64,000 nucleotides of DNA. Origin: Haliea sp. (GTDB lineage: Bacteria > Pseudomonadota > Gammaproteobacteria > Pseudomonadales > Halieaceae). The stretch is from the NCBI GenBank assembly GCA_016704305.1, contig JADJAL010000031.1:1-64000 (forward strand), written 5' to 3'. Below are positions 1 through 9,089 of this stretch, in pieces. Each line of letters starts with the position of its first letter. The first letter of the stretch is position 1. The notes beneath the pieces are model-generated. The model was not told where the DNA came from. It ran no database searches and saw nothing but the letters and a program-made list of their open reading frames with translations. Made by a program: the position numbers and the translations under genes.

Positions 1-1814
1 CCTTGTCGGCGCTGGTCACCATCTTGGCATAGACCTTCAGCGCGGCCGTGACCTTGCGCGGACGCACTTCGGTCGGCTTCCAGGCTTTGTCGCCGCGCGC
101 CTCCATCGCCGCCCGCCGCCGCGCCAGTTCTTCGTCGGAGAGCGCGACGTTGATGCTGCGGTTGGGAATATCGATCTCAATGATGTCACCGTTCTCCACC
201 AGGCCGATGGCACCGCCCGATGCCGCTTCAGGCGACGCGTGGCCTATCGACAGGCCCGAGGTGCCGCCGGAGAAGCGCCCGTCGGTGAGCAGCGCGCAGA
301 CTTTGCCGAGGCCCTTGGACTTGATGTAACTGGTGGGGTACAGCATTTCCTGCATGCCCGGCCCGCCGCGCGGGCCCTCGTAGCGCACGACGACCACATC
401 GCCCGCTTTCACGCGGTCGTTCAGGATGTCGTCAACCGCGGTGTCCTGGCTTTCACAGACGTGGGCGGGGCCGGAAAACTTGAGTATCGAATCGTCCACG
501 CCGGCCGTTTTGACCACGCAGCCATCCAGCGCGATGTTGCCGGTGAGGATAGCGAGCCCGCCCTTCCAAGGAAAACGCGTGTTCCAGCGAGCGAATACAG
601 CCGCCCTCGCGGTCGTTGTCGAGACTGGGCCAGCGCGTGCTCTGGCTGAAGGCGGTTTGCGTCGGTATGCCGGCGGGCCCAGCGCTGAAGAATTTGTGCA
701 CGGCCGCGTCATCGGTGCGCATGATGTCCCACGCGTTAAGCGCGTCGCCCAGGGTTTTGCTGTGCACGGTGGCGCAATCGCTGTGCAGCAGGCCCGCGCG
801 ATCCAGCTCGCCGAGAATGCCCATGATGCCGCCCGCGCGGTGCACGTCTTCCATATGGTACTTGGGCGTACTGGGCGCCACCTTGCACAACTGCGGCACC
901 TTGCGCGACAGCCGGTCGATATCCGCCAGCGTGAAATCCAGCTCGGCTTCCTGCGCCGCGGCCAGCAGGTGCAGGATGGTGTTGGTGGAGCCGCCCATGG
1001 CGATATCGAGGCTCATCGCGTTCTCGAAGGCTTTGAAATTGCCGATGTTGCGCGGCAACACCGAGGCGTCATCCTGCTCGTAGTAGCGCTTGCACAGCTC
1101 GACGATGACGCGCCCGGCGCGCAGGAACAACTGCTCGCGGTCGGAGTGCGTGGCCAGCGTCGAGCCGTTGCCCGGCAGCGACAGGCCCAGCGCTTCGGTC
1201 AGGCAGTTCATCGAGTTGGCGGTGAACATGCCGGAGCAGGAGCCGCAGGTGGGGCAGGCGGAGCGCTCGTACTCCGCGACTTTTTCGTCGGAGGCGCTGT
1301 CGTCGCCGGCGATCACCATCGCGTCGATCAGGTCCAGCTTGTGTTCCGACAATTTGGTCTTGCCCGCTTCCATCGGCCCGCCGGACACGAACACCACCGG
1401 TATATTGAGGCGCATCGCGGCGTTCAGCATGCCGGGGGTGATCTTGTCGCAATTGGAAATACACACCATGGCGTCGGCGCAATGCGCGTTGACCATGTAC
1501 TCCACCGAGTCCGAGATAATGTCGCGCGAGGGCAGGCTGTAGAGCATGCCGTCATGGCCCATCGCGATGCCGTCATCCACTGCGATGGTATTGAATTCCT
1601 TCGCCACGCCGCCCGCCGCTTCGATTTCGCGCGCCACCAGCTGGCCGAGGTCTTTCAGGTGTACATGGCCGGGCACGAACTGGGTGAAGGAGTTGACCAC
1701 CGCAATGATGGGCTTGCCGAAATCGCCGTCTTTCATGCCGGTGGCGCGCCACAGGGCGCGGGCGCCAGCCATGTTGCGGCCGGCGGTGGAGGTCTTGGAG
1801 CGATAGTCGGGCAT
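1..1814 (-). CDS. ilvD: Dihydroxy-acid dehydratase (partial, apparent frameshift)
   Basis: Converts 2,3-dihydroxy acids to 2-keto acids in valine/isoleucine synthesis; cytosolic Fe-S enzyme. Translation from the ATG at 1814 begins MPDYRSKTSTAGRNM, matching the family N-terminus. An ATG-equivalent further upstream would add 24 residues that do not resemble the family. Fe-S cluster motifs CISNCDK and CPTCGSCSGMF are present. The frame is lost near 561-563: RSLEHAFSLEG is followed by nonsense, but dropping one C from the plus-strand CCC restores GGLAILTG and an open frame to base 1 (KAWKPTE..RKVTAALKVYAKMVTSADK). The C-terminal end lies outside the window. The indel is more likely a sequencing error than a real mutation in this biosynthetic gene. 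Very confident of identity. Confidence 0.95.
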
Positions 1815-1982
1815 ACATGTGTACCGTTTGCGGGACCGGCGAGTACTTAATATCCGCAGGTCAAAAGCGGGCACGCAGGATAGCAAAAATCCGCCAAAGT
1901 TTAACTAGCGCCCGTGGGGAAATGCCCTGCCCGCCTTTTCGTCCTATACTTCAGTATCTGCATTGCTTTGAGGCTCGAAGTG

Positions 1983-2479
1983 ATGTTTGGCAAGCGCATT
2001 TTGTTATACCTCGGTGGTTTCCTTATCGTGTTGTCGGCCAATACTGTCGCGGCATTTCGCAATTGTAATACGCAGGACAGCGATGCGTGGTCGGCGTCCA
2101 CCCGCTACACGGTGGGCGAAATAAGTTTCGACGCGGCCAGCGGACTCGCCTCGGGAACCGAAACCAATTACAACTATTCCAATGCCCATGCCGACGGAAT
2201 CGGGGAATGCCACGTCACCTACGAATTGAGCGGCACCTATGTACCGGTTGTCGAGGTGTTCGTCCTCAATGCGCGCCGCTCAATCACAGTGCTACCTGCT
2301 CCGACGCGCTACTGCGCGTGGAGTACCCGTCCTACAGATTCCACAACCTGCAGGTGGAACATGCCCCGGACGGGACAGCGGTGGTGAACAACGCCGGGAA
2401 CGGCGATTTCCCCGCGTTTGGTTTCTGGCGGACGGGTGCGGTCGTCTATAAAACCGAGGAGCACTGCTCGATTCACTAG
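1983..2479 (+). CDS. Small secreted hypothetical protein (apparent frameshift)
   Basis: I do not recognise the family. ATG at 1983 gives a clear Sec signal peptide (MFGKRILLYLGGFLIVLSANTVAA, about 24 residues, cleavage after AA) and a mature part starting FRNCNTQDSDAW with several Cys, suggesting an exported, disulfide-bonded protein. The first frame stays plausible to LNARR (about 2281), and the sensible continuation (CSDALLRVEYPSYRF ... EEHCSIH, stop 2477-2479) is in another frame. One missing base near 2282 would join them to NARRSNHSATCSDALL. The reconstructed product is about 165 residues. It lies between divergent ilvD and a hotdog protein, with no obvious functional partner. Confidence 0.55.
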
Positions 2480-2522
2480 CGGGTCGCCCTGGACTGGGCT
2501 TCTGTAAATCAGGACGCAGCAC

Positions 2523-3227
2523 ATGCAGGCAGAGACGATTATTCCCGCCCGGTTCAACGGGCCACCCGGGTCGGGCAACGGCGGCTACAGTTGTGGTTTG
2601 CTGGCAGCGCGCATCGACGGCCCTGCCCGTGTCAGGCTGCACGCGCCTCCACCGCTTGAGACCGGACTCAGCGTCAGCGCAGCGGCTGGCGGGGGAATCC
2701 AGTTCTACGACGGCGCAACCCTGGTCGCCAGTGCCGAGCCCGCTGAACTAGAGCTTGCGATTCCACCCCCGCCCTCCCATGCGGCCGCACAGGCCGCGAT
2801 GACAGGGTTTCCGTGCTACGAAGGACATCCGTTTCCCACCTGTTTTGTCTGCGGCCCCGCGCGCGCCCAGCGCGATGGGCTGGCGCTGTTTCCCGGTCCG
2901 CTAGCCTCCGGCAATGTGTGGGCATGTGCGTGGCAGCCCAGTGCGGATTTGCTGGACGCCAGGGGCATGTTACGCCCCGAGATACGGTGGTCCGCGCTGG
3001 ACTGCCCCGGCTATTTCGCCGTTCTGGGCGAACGGCTGCGACCGGCGTTGCTCGGCGAACTGGTGGCGGAATTGCGCGCAGATGTCAGCGCTGCCGCGCC
3101 GCTGGTTGTGTACGCATGGCCGCTGGGCAGTGAGGGCAGGAAGCACTACGCCGGAACGGCCATCGCCACGGAGCAGGGTGACATCGTGGCCTGTGCGCGA
3201 TCGATCTGGATCGAACTCAAGCGCTGA
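2523..3227 (+). CDS. Hotdog-fold thioesterase-like protein
   Basis: 234 residues. It resembles uncharacterised hotdog-fold proteins related to acyl-CoA thioesterases. Visible hallmarks are the N-terminal FNGPPGSGNGGYSCG stretch and the central HPFPTCFVCGPAR..DGLALFPG segment, which recur in this group; the length fits two hotdog units. The substrate is unknown. The start is the ATG at 2523 with AGGA a short distance upstream (tcAGGAcgcagcacATG). It faces argA convergently with only 31 bases between. Family assignment is by motif memory only, and an acyl-CoA substrate is inference. Confidence 0.6.
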   Translation: MQAETIIPARFNGPPGSGNGGYSCGLLAARIDGPARVRLHAPPPLETGLSVSAAAGGGIQFYDGATLVASAEPAELELAIPPPPSHAAAQAAMTGFPCYEGHPFPTCFVCGPARAQRDGLALFPGPLASGNVWACAWQPSADLLDARGMLRPEIRWSALDCPGYFAVLGERLRPALLGELVAELRADVSAAAPLVVYAWPLGSEGRKHYAGTAIATEQGDIVACARSIWIELKR

Positions 3228-3258
3228 ACGAGCGACCCGTGCTATGCAGGCGCCACGT

Positions 3259-4563
3259 TCACAGCGCCTTGAAAAACACCTTCGAATTGCGCTGCAAGTT
3301 GTAGAGCTGCTTTTTCTTGCCCGGCAGCTCATCGCGCGAGGCTTCCACGAAGCCCTGCTCGATGAACCAGTGGGCGGTTTGCGTGGTGAGCACGAACACC
3401 CGGGTAAGTCCCTGGCGGCGGGCTTCCTGCTCCAGCGTGTGCAGCAAACGCTGTCCGCGCTTGCCGCCGCGGTAGTCGGGATGCGACACAATGCACGCAA
3501 CCTCGCCGCAGCTGTCGTCGGGAAACGGGTAGAGCGCGGCGCAGGCAATGATGCGCCCGTCCCTCTCCAGCAAACGGAACTGGCTGATTTCCGTTTCCAG
3601 CAATTCGCGCGAACGCTTCAGCAGCACACCTTGCTGTTCCAGCGGTTCGATCAGTTCGAGGATGCCGCCCACGTCGTCGATGTTGGCCTGGCGCAGCAGC
3701 TCGTACTCGTCCTTGGCCACCAGCGTGCCGCAGCCATCGTGCGTGAACAACTCCTGCAACAGCGCGCAGTCATCCGCGTGGCTGATGATATGGCAGCGCG
3801 CGACGCCGGCCAGGCAGGCGCGCTTGGCGGTTTGCAGCAGCGAGGACTGCTCGGCATCGGCAATGTGAAGGCTGCTGACATCGCCGACAGCGCACTGCCG
3901 GATCAATTCTCCCGCGCCGTTCTCGATACCGTCAGCGCTGCCAAACAACACGAGTTTGTCCGCGCCAATTGCGGCGGCGCAGTGCACGGCGATGTCTTCC
4001 AACGACACGTTGAAGATCTCGCCGGTGGGAGAATAGCCGAGTGGCGAGAGCAGCACAATGGAGCCATTCGCCAGCTGCTGGTCTATCCCGTCTGCATCGA
4101 TGCGACGCACCCTGCCGGTATGCTGGAAGTCCACGCCATCGACCACGCCGATGGGTTTGGCGGTGACGAAGTTGCCCGAGCACACGCGCATGCGCGAGCC
4201 CTGCATCGGCGAGTTCGGCAATCCCATCGACAACAGGGCTTCGATCTGCGCGCGCATGGAGCCCGCGGCATCCTTGACGTGCTCCAGCGCGGCGTTGTCG
4301 GTGATGCGCATGCCGTCGTGGAAAACGCTCTCCAGCCCCGCGCTTTGCAGGCGCTGGTCGATCTGGCTGCGCGAGCCGTGGATCAGCACCAGGCGCACGC
4401 CGAGGCTGTTCAGCAGCGCGATGTCGTGCACGAGGTGGGGAAAGTTTTCGTGTTGCGCGATGGCGCCCCCCAGCATCAGCACAAAGGTCTTGCCCCGGTG
4501 TGCATTGATGTAGGGTGCGGTGTTTCGCAACCAGCGAATATGGGCCCGCGCCGACGTTGTCAC
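3259..4563 (-). CDS. argA: N-acetylglutamate synthase
   Basis: Acetylates glutamate with acetyl-CoA, the first committed step of arginine synthesis, and is usually feedback-inhibited by arginine. The N-terminal amino-acid-kinase-like domain (INAHRGKTFVLMLGGAIAQ, VLIHGSRSQI) is followed by a C-terminal GNAT acetyltransferase domain (CIVSHPDYRGGKRGQRLL). I chose the GTG at 4563 (V-T-T-S-A-R-A-H), preceded by TTGGAAG eight bases upstream and matching the usual family start MTTSARAHxRW. An upstream in-frame start at 4611 would add 16 residues. About 434 residues, the normal size. In Pseudomonas argA lies close to argE and pit; here the same genes are separated by about 5 kb of other genes. Confidence 0.95.
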   Translation of the reverse strand: MTTSARAHIRWLRNTAPYINAHRGKTFVLMLGGAIAQHENFPHLVHDIALLNSLGVRLVLIHGSRSQIDQRLQSAGLESVFHDGMRITDNAALEHVKDAAGSMRAQIEALLSMGLPNSPMQGSRMRVCSGNFVTAKPIGVVDGVDFQHTGRVRRIDADGIDQQLANGSIVLLSPLGYSPTGEIFNVSLEDIAVHCAAAIGADKLVLFGSADGIENGAGELIRQCAVGDVSSLHIADAEQSSLLQTAKRACLAGVARCHIISHADDCALLQELFTHDGCGTLVAKDEYELLRQANIDDVGGILELIEPLEQQGVLLKRSRELLETEISQFRLLERDGRIIACAALYPFPDDSCGEVACIVSHPDYRGGKRGQRLLHTLEQEARRQGLTRVFVLTTQTAHWFIEQGFVEASRDELPGKKKQLYNLQRNSKVFFKAL

Positions 4564-4715
4564 ATTGACTTCCAAGCTATTGATAAATAGAAAGTTATCA
4601 AGGGTACCCAAAGCGGTGGGGATTACCTAATGGCAATATTGCACAGTGTTGGCACCCCGGTGTGCGCTGCTGGCTGTCAATCGACAGCTTCCCGGGGACC
4701 GGTGTAGGAGATTTG

Positions 4716-6023
4716 TTACAGCATGCTGAAGAACGGCCCCGAGACTTCGTAGGTGATGCCGTCGAGCGCGCTTCCGGAGGTGCCGCGCTGCGAGCTGAAG
4801 TACAACCGCGTGCCGTCCGGGCTGAACGCGGGACCGGTGATTTCGGAATCATCGTGGCCGACAAGCTGCAACAGGGGAAGCACCACCCCCGCCGGCGACA
4901 GCACCACGAGTTGCATGTCACCGTTGTCTTCCGCGACCAGATACTCGCCCGCGAAGTTCACGGCGATATTGTCGACGCCGGACAGGATGGGATTGGCATT
5001 ACTCGCCTCGTCGTAGGTAATGGCGAGGGTTTGCGTCGCCACGGTGTACGTCCACACCCGATTGTCGCCCTTGGTGGTGAACGCGATCCGGTCCCCGAAC
5101 GCGACGATCCCCTCGCCCCCGTTGAATGGCGTGCTCCACGGCACCTGCCGACGGGTGGGCTGCGCAAGGCCGAGTGGATCGGGCAGGTCGTGCCAGACGA
5201 CCGTGTTCACGCCCTGCTCCACGATCACCTGGGCGACGGCCAGCGTGCCGGCGGACAGGTCGGCGAAGCCCGCGCCGGTCAGGGTATCCGGGGTAAAGCG
5301 GTAAAATCGCCCGTCCGTCCTGTCCTCGGTCAGGTACAGCGTGTGCGTGCTCTCGTGGTAAGCAACGGCCTCGTGGTTGAAGCGGTAGAGCGCAGGCCGC
5401 TCGATTGCGGGCTGCACACCGTGTGGGTCGCACTCGAAGACGCGGCCGTTATCGCCGCTCTCCTCGCAGGACAACCACGTGCCCCAGGGCGTGGCGCCGC
5501 CCGCGCAATTGCCCGACGTGCCAGCCAGGATCGGGTAGGCATCGACGATGTTGCCGTTGGCATCGAAACGCACTGCGGAGGCGCCGCCAAGCGAGCTTAC
5601 GAGTTCGCAGTTGGAGACGTAGATCCAGCCGTCACCGTCGGCGTAGCAGGCGCCGCCGTCCGGCGAGCCGTGCCAGGCAAACCCACTGCCCAGGACAACG
5701 GGATTCGCGGCGCGGGCGATGACACGGGAAGTGAAGCCAGCAGGCAGGCGCACGCCGTTCTCGTCGGGCTGTAGCAGCGGCCCGAGATTCGTCAGGTTGG
5801 AAACCTGCAGCCCGCAGCCCGCGCTAACCTCCGCTGCGCGGCTGGCGTCGCTGAATGCGACGAGCCAGGGCGTCGCCACCAGCGCCGAGAAGTACTGCAT
5901 ATTGCGTGCGATGAAACGGCGGCGGGAGAACGCGCCCGCAGCGGGTTCTGGCGAACGCCCTTCGCGCTGTTCCGCGCACAGGTTCGGGTTGGGCAGGCGG
6001 GTGCTGTCGGAGTCGGGTGACAT
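4716..6023 (-). CDS. DUF839/PhoX-like Tat-exported protein
   Basis: 435 residues with a twin-arginine signal (SRRRFIARN, residues about 33-41, then a hydrophobic stretch), so it is probably exported folded to the periplasm. It carries PhoX/DUF839 hallmarks: CAGGATPWGTWLSCEES and FNHEAVAYHEST, followed by beta-propeller-like repeats ending DSEITGPAFSPDGTRLYFSSQRG. PhoX proteins are Ca/Fe-dependent alkaline phosphatases, but many DUF839 relatives are uncharacterised, so phosphatase activity is inference. Phosphate relevance would fit the pit transporter 4 kb away, but they are not in one operon. Divergent from iorA. The long N-terminus before the RR motif is unusual. Confidence 0.75.
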   Translation of the reverse strand: MSPDSDSTRLPNPNLCAEQREGRSPEPAAGAFSRRRFIARNMQYFSALVATPWLVAFSDASRAAEVSAGCGLQVSNLTNLGPLLQPDENGVRLPAGFTSRVIARAANPVVLGSGFAWHGSPDGGACYADGDGWIYVSNCELVSSLGGASAVRFDANGNIVDAYPILAGTSGNCAGGATPWGTWLSCEESGDNGRVFECDPHGVQPAIERPALYRFNHEAVAYHESTHTLYLTEDRTDGRFYRFTPDTLTGAGFADLSAGTLAVAQVIVEQGVNTVVWHDLPDPLGLAQPTRRQVPWSTPFNGGEGIVAFGDRIAFTTKGDNRVWTYTVATQTLAITYDEASNANPILSGVDNIAVNFAGEYLVAEDNGDMQLVVLSPAGVVLPLLQLVGHDDSEITGPAFSPDGTRLYFSSQRGTSGSALDGITYEVSGPFFSML

Positions 6024-6274
6024 GGCGGGCCTCGCGTTGGTTAAACGAAGTATAAAAAATAAAAGCGGGACGTTGCGAATAAGTTACCAGGCGGAATCGA
6101 CATAGCAGGCTGGCCAACGGGGCGATGCCTGCAGGGCTCAATAACGCCATGGTTGCGAAGGCTGCCGCGCAACGCCACTGCCGCCACCTGAAAATCTACT
6201 CCCAACAACACGTTTACCCGGCCTATACTTGCCGGCTCCGTTTCGCCAGATCAGCTGATTTCAAAGGTAATTGC

Positions 6275-6788
6275 ATGAGTACGGATTTCATCCTCAATGG
6301 GCGCCCCGCCAGCAGTGGCGCTGACCCGCAGATGCCGCTGTTGTGGGTGCTGCGCGAGCAGCTCGCGCTGACGGGCACCAAGTTCGGTTGCGGCAAGGGC
6401 CTGTGCGGCGCGTGCACCGTGCACATGGACGGCATTCCGATCCGCTCCTGCTCCATCCCGCTATCCATGATCGCCGGGCGCGAGGTGCGCACTATCGAGG
6501 GGCTAAGCAGGCGGCGGGGAACTGCATCCCGTGCAGCAGGCGTGGCTGGAGATGAACACGCCGCAGTGCGGCTACTGCCAGTCGGGGCAGATTATGTCGG
6601 CGGTGGCGCTGCTCGCCACCAATGCCGCGCCCGACGACGCGGCGATCGATGCCGCGATGGCGGGCAACATCTGCCGCTGCGGGACCTATCCGCGTGTCCG
6701 CCGCGCGATCCACCGCGCGGCCGAGCTGTTTCGCGAGCAGGACGCGCTGCCCGCAGCGGGCACTGCAGCTGTGGAGGCCACGCCATGA
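6275..6788 (+). CDS. iorA: Isoquinoline 1-oxidoreductase-type [2Fe-2S] subunit (apparent frameshift)
   Basis: Small iron-sulfur subunit of a two-subunit molybdenum hydroxylase; passes electrons from the Mo site of the partner to an acceptor. ATG at 6275 with AAAGG upstream. Two cluster sites are visible: plant-ferredoxin type CGKGLCGACTVHMDG, and CGYCQSGQIM with CRCGTYPR. The frame breaks between about 6505 and 6525: RTIEGLS and ELHPVQQAWLEMNTPQCGYC are in different frames, and restoring one C and one G in short runs would give IEGLSQAGGELHPVQQAW. About 170 residues when repaired, normal for the family. The stop overlaps the iorB start as ATGA, so the two are translationally coupled. Confidence 0.85.
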
Positions 6789-9004
6789 GCGGCATCGATC
6801 GGCGCGGCTTTTTACGCCTGGTGACGGTGGCCGGCGGCGGGCTGGCGCTCGGCATCGCGCTGCCTGGCTGCGGTTCAAAACCGGAGTCCTGGCCGAACGC
6901 GCAGGCCGGCACCTTCCAGCCCAATGCCTTCCTGCAGCTGCGGCCCGACGGACGCATCGTGCTGGCGGTGCACAAGGCCGAGATGGGGCAGGGCGTCACC
7001 ACCGGTCTCGCCACGCTGGTGGCCGAGGAACTCGATGTCGATCCGTTGTCGCTGGAAATCACCTTCGCGCAGCCACATGCGGACTTCAAGGACCCGGAGT
7101 TCCGCATGATGATCACCGGCGGCAGTGCCTCGTTGAAAGCGAGCTGGTTGCCGCTGCGGGAAGCGGCGGCGACCATGCGCCAGATGCTGCTGCAGGCCGC
7201 CGCAGCGGGCTGGGGCGTGGCAGTTGCGGACTGCGTGGCCGAGGACGGCGCGGTGCGCCTGCGTGACGGGTCGAGGCGCGCCACATACGGGGAACTGGTG
7301 GAAGCTGCGGCACAGTTGCCGCTGCCCGCCACGCAGGCACCATTGAAATCGCCGGCCGACTGGCGCTGGATCGGCAAGCACGACGCGCGCGTGGATGCGC
7401 GCGAAAAGATCGATGGCACGGCGCTCTTCGCGCTCGACGTGCAGTTGCCCGGGATGCTGACCGCCGTGCTGCTGCGCTGCCCGCACTTCGGCGGGAGCCT
7501 GAAGCAGTTCGACGGTGCGAAAGCGGCGGCGAGCCCCGGTGTGCGGCTGGTGACAGCCTGCGCGGGCGGCGTGGCGGTGGTGGCCGATGGCTATTGGAAC
7601 GCGCGCCAGGGGGCGGCTCTGGTCGAGGTCGAGTGGGACAAGGGCCCGCAGGCCGGGCTCGATTCCGCCGCGATCGCCGCGCGCCTGGAGGATACGCTGG
7701 ACGCGCAGGACGGCAACGTGGTGCGCGAAAGCGGTGAGCGCTCAAAGGCAGCGGTCGCGCGCACCGTGGAGGCGGAGTACCGCGTGCCTTTCCTCGCGCA
7801 CGCCACGATGGAACCGATGAACGCCGTGGCACAGGTGCAGGGCCAGCACGCCGAGGTCTGGGCTGGCAACCAGGCGCCCGATGTATTGCAGGGACTGGTG
7901 GCGCGCGCGTTAAAAATTCCGGCGTCCAACGTAACGATCAACACCACGTTGTTGGGCGGCGGCTTTGGCCGGCGCGCGATGGTGGACTTCGCGGTCGAGG
8001 CCGCGCTGGTCGCGCAGGCCGCCGGCGCGACGGCGCCCGGCGCGGCAACGGCCGCCGCACCAGTCAAGCTGGTGTGGTCGCGCGAGGACGACATGCACCA
8101 CGACTGGTACCGGCCAGCCGCTTTGGCGCGCTCGAAGGTCGAGATTGACGCGGCGGGCAATATCCTCGCGTGGGAGCAGCGCGTCACGGCCGCGAGCATC
8201 ATGGCGCAGATGGTGCCGGTGCTGGGCCTCTCGATGCTGCCGCAGTGGATGCCCGACGGCGTGATGGCGCCAGTCGCGGCGCTGGTCGGCAGCTACGACG
8301 ACGCGATTGGCGAGGGCGTGGCGGAGCTGCCCTACGAGCTGCCGTACATTCGCGTCGAGGCGCAGCACGCGGACACCGGTGTGCCGGTCGGCGTGTGGCG
8401 CTCGGTCGGCCATTCGCAGAATGCCTTCTTCGCAGAGAGTTTCGTGGACGAGGTCGCGCACGCGCTGGGCGAGGATCCGCTGGCCTTTCGCATGCAGCGC
8501 CTGCCCGCGCAATCGCGCCATGCGAAGGTCCTGGCGCGCGTTGCCGAAGCGGCGGACTGGGGTCGGCCGGCCGAGGGCCGTTTCCAGGGCCTCGCGTTGC
8601 ACGAGTCGTTCGGCTCGGTGGTGGGCGAGGTCGCGGAGGTGTCGCTCGCGGACGGCAAGGCGCGCATCGAGCGCATCGTGTGCGTGGTCGACTGCGGCAT
8701 CGCGGTCAACCCGGACGTGGTGCGCATGCAGGCCGAGAGCGCTATCGTCTATGCGCTGTCCGCTGCGCTGCACGGGGAAATCACCATCGCCGAGGGCGCC
8801 GTGGTGCAGAACAACTTCGACGACTACCCGGTGCTGCGCATTGACGAATGCCCGCTGATCGAGGTGCACATCGTGGCCAGCGAGGCAGAGCCGAGCGGCA
8901 TCGGCGAACCACCGACCCCGCCGCTGGCACCCGCGCTGGCCAATGCGCTATTCGCAGCCACCGGGCGGCGGCAGCGGGAGCTGCCGCTGGAGCTTGCAAG
9001 TTAG
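6785..9004 (+). CDS. iorB: Molybdopterin-binding subunit of isoquinoline 1-oxidoreductase-type hydroxylase
   Basis: 739 residues. Large Mo-cofactor subunit that hydroxylates a (hetero)aromatic or aldehyde substrate using water. The N-terminus DRRGFLRLVTVAGGGLALG..LPGC is a Tat-like leader, typical for the IorB branch and implying periplasmic location. MCD-cofactor motifs: TTLLGGGFGRRAMVDF, GVWRSVGHSQNAFFAESF, and the C-terminal SGIGEPPTPPLAPALANAL containing the catalytic Glu. Overlaps iorA by four bases. No XdhC/CoxI-type maturation gene is adjacent. The true substrate cannot be read from sequence; isoquinoline is only the family name. The pair sits inside the argA-argE interval. Confidence 0.9.
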   Translation: MSGIDRRGFLRLVTVAGGGLALGIALPGCGSKPESWPNAQAGTFQPNAFLQLRPDGRIVLAVHKAEMGQGVTTGLATLVAEELDVDPLSLEITFAQPHADFKDPEFRMMITGGSASLKASWLPLREAAATMRQMLLQAAAAGWGVAVADCVAEDGAVRLRDGSRRATYGELVEAAAQLPLPATQAPLKSPADWRWIGKHDARVDAREKIDGTALFALDVQLPGMLTAVLLRCPHFGGSLKQFDGAKAAASPGVRLVTACAGGVAVVADGYWNARQGAALVEVEWDKGPQAGLDSAAIAARLEDTLDAQDGNVVRESGERSKAAVARTVEAEYRVPFLAHATMEPMNAVAQVQGQHAEVWAGNQAPDVLQGLVARALKIPASNVTINTTLLGGGFGRRAMVDFAVEAALVAQAAGATAPGAATAAAPVKLVWSREDDMHHDWYRPAALARSKVEIDAAGNILAWEQRVTAASIMAQMVPVLGLSMLPQWMPDGVMAPVAALVGSYDDAIGEGVAELPYELPYIRVEAQHADTGVPVGVWRSVGHSQNAFFAESFVDEVAHALGEDPLAFRMQRLPAQSRHAKVLARVAEAADWGRPAEGRFQGLALHESFGSVVGEVAEVSLADGKARIERIVCVVDCGIAVNPDVVRMQAESAIVYALSAALHGEITIAEGAVVQNNFDDYPVLRIDECPLIEVHIVASEAEPSGIGEPPTPPLAPALANALFAATGRRQRELPLELAS

Positions 9005-9089
9005 TTTGCACTGACTGTTGGCCGGAAGGCGCCCTGATGGTCCGCCAAACCCGGCCCTGTGATGTCGCGCCAGCAGGGTTTGCCCCGAT

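Noticed and set aside
426..1850. 474-residue open frame on the plus strand
   Set aside because: Lies antisense to ilvD; Ala/Arg/Val-rich composition without family features, a typical GC-rich shadow frame.
2914..4590. 558-residue open frame on the plus strand
   Set aside because: Antisense to argA and to the end of the hotdog gene; no recognisable motif and biased composition.
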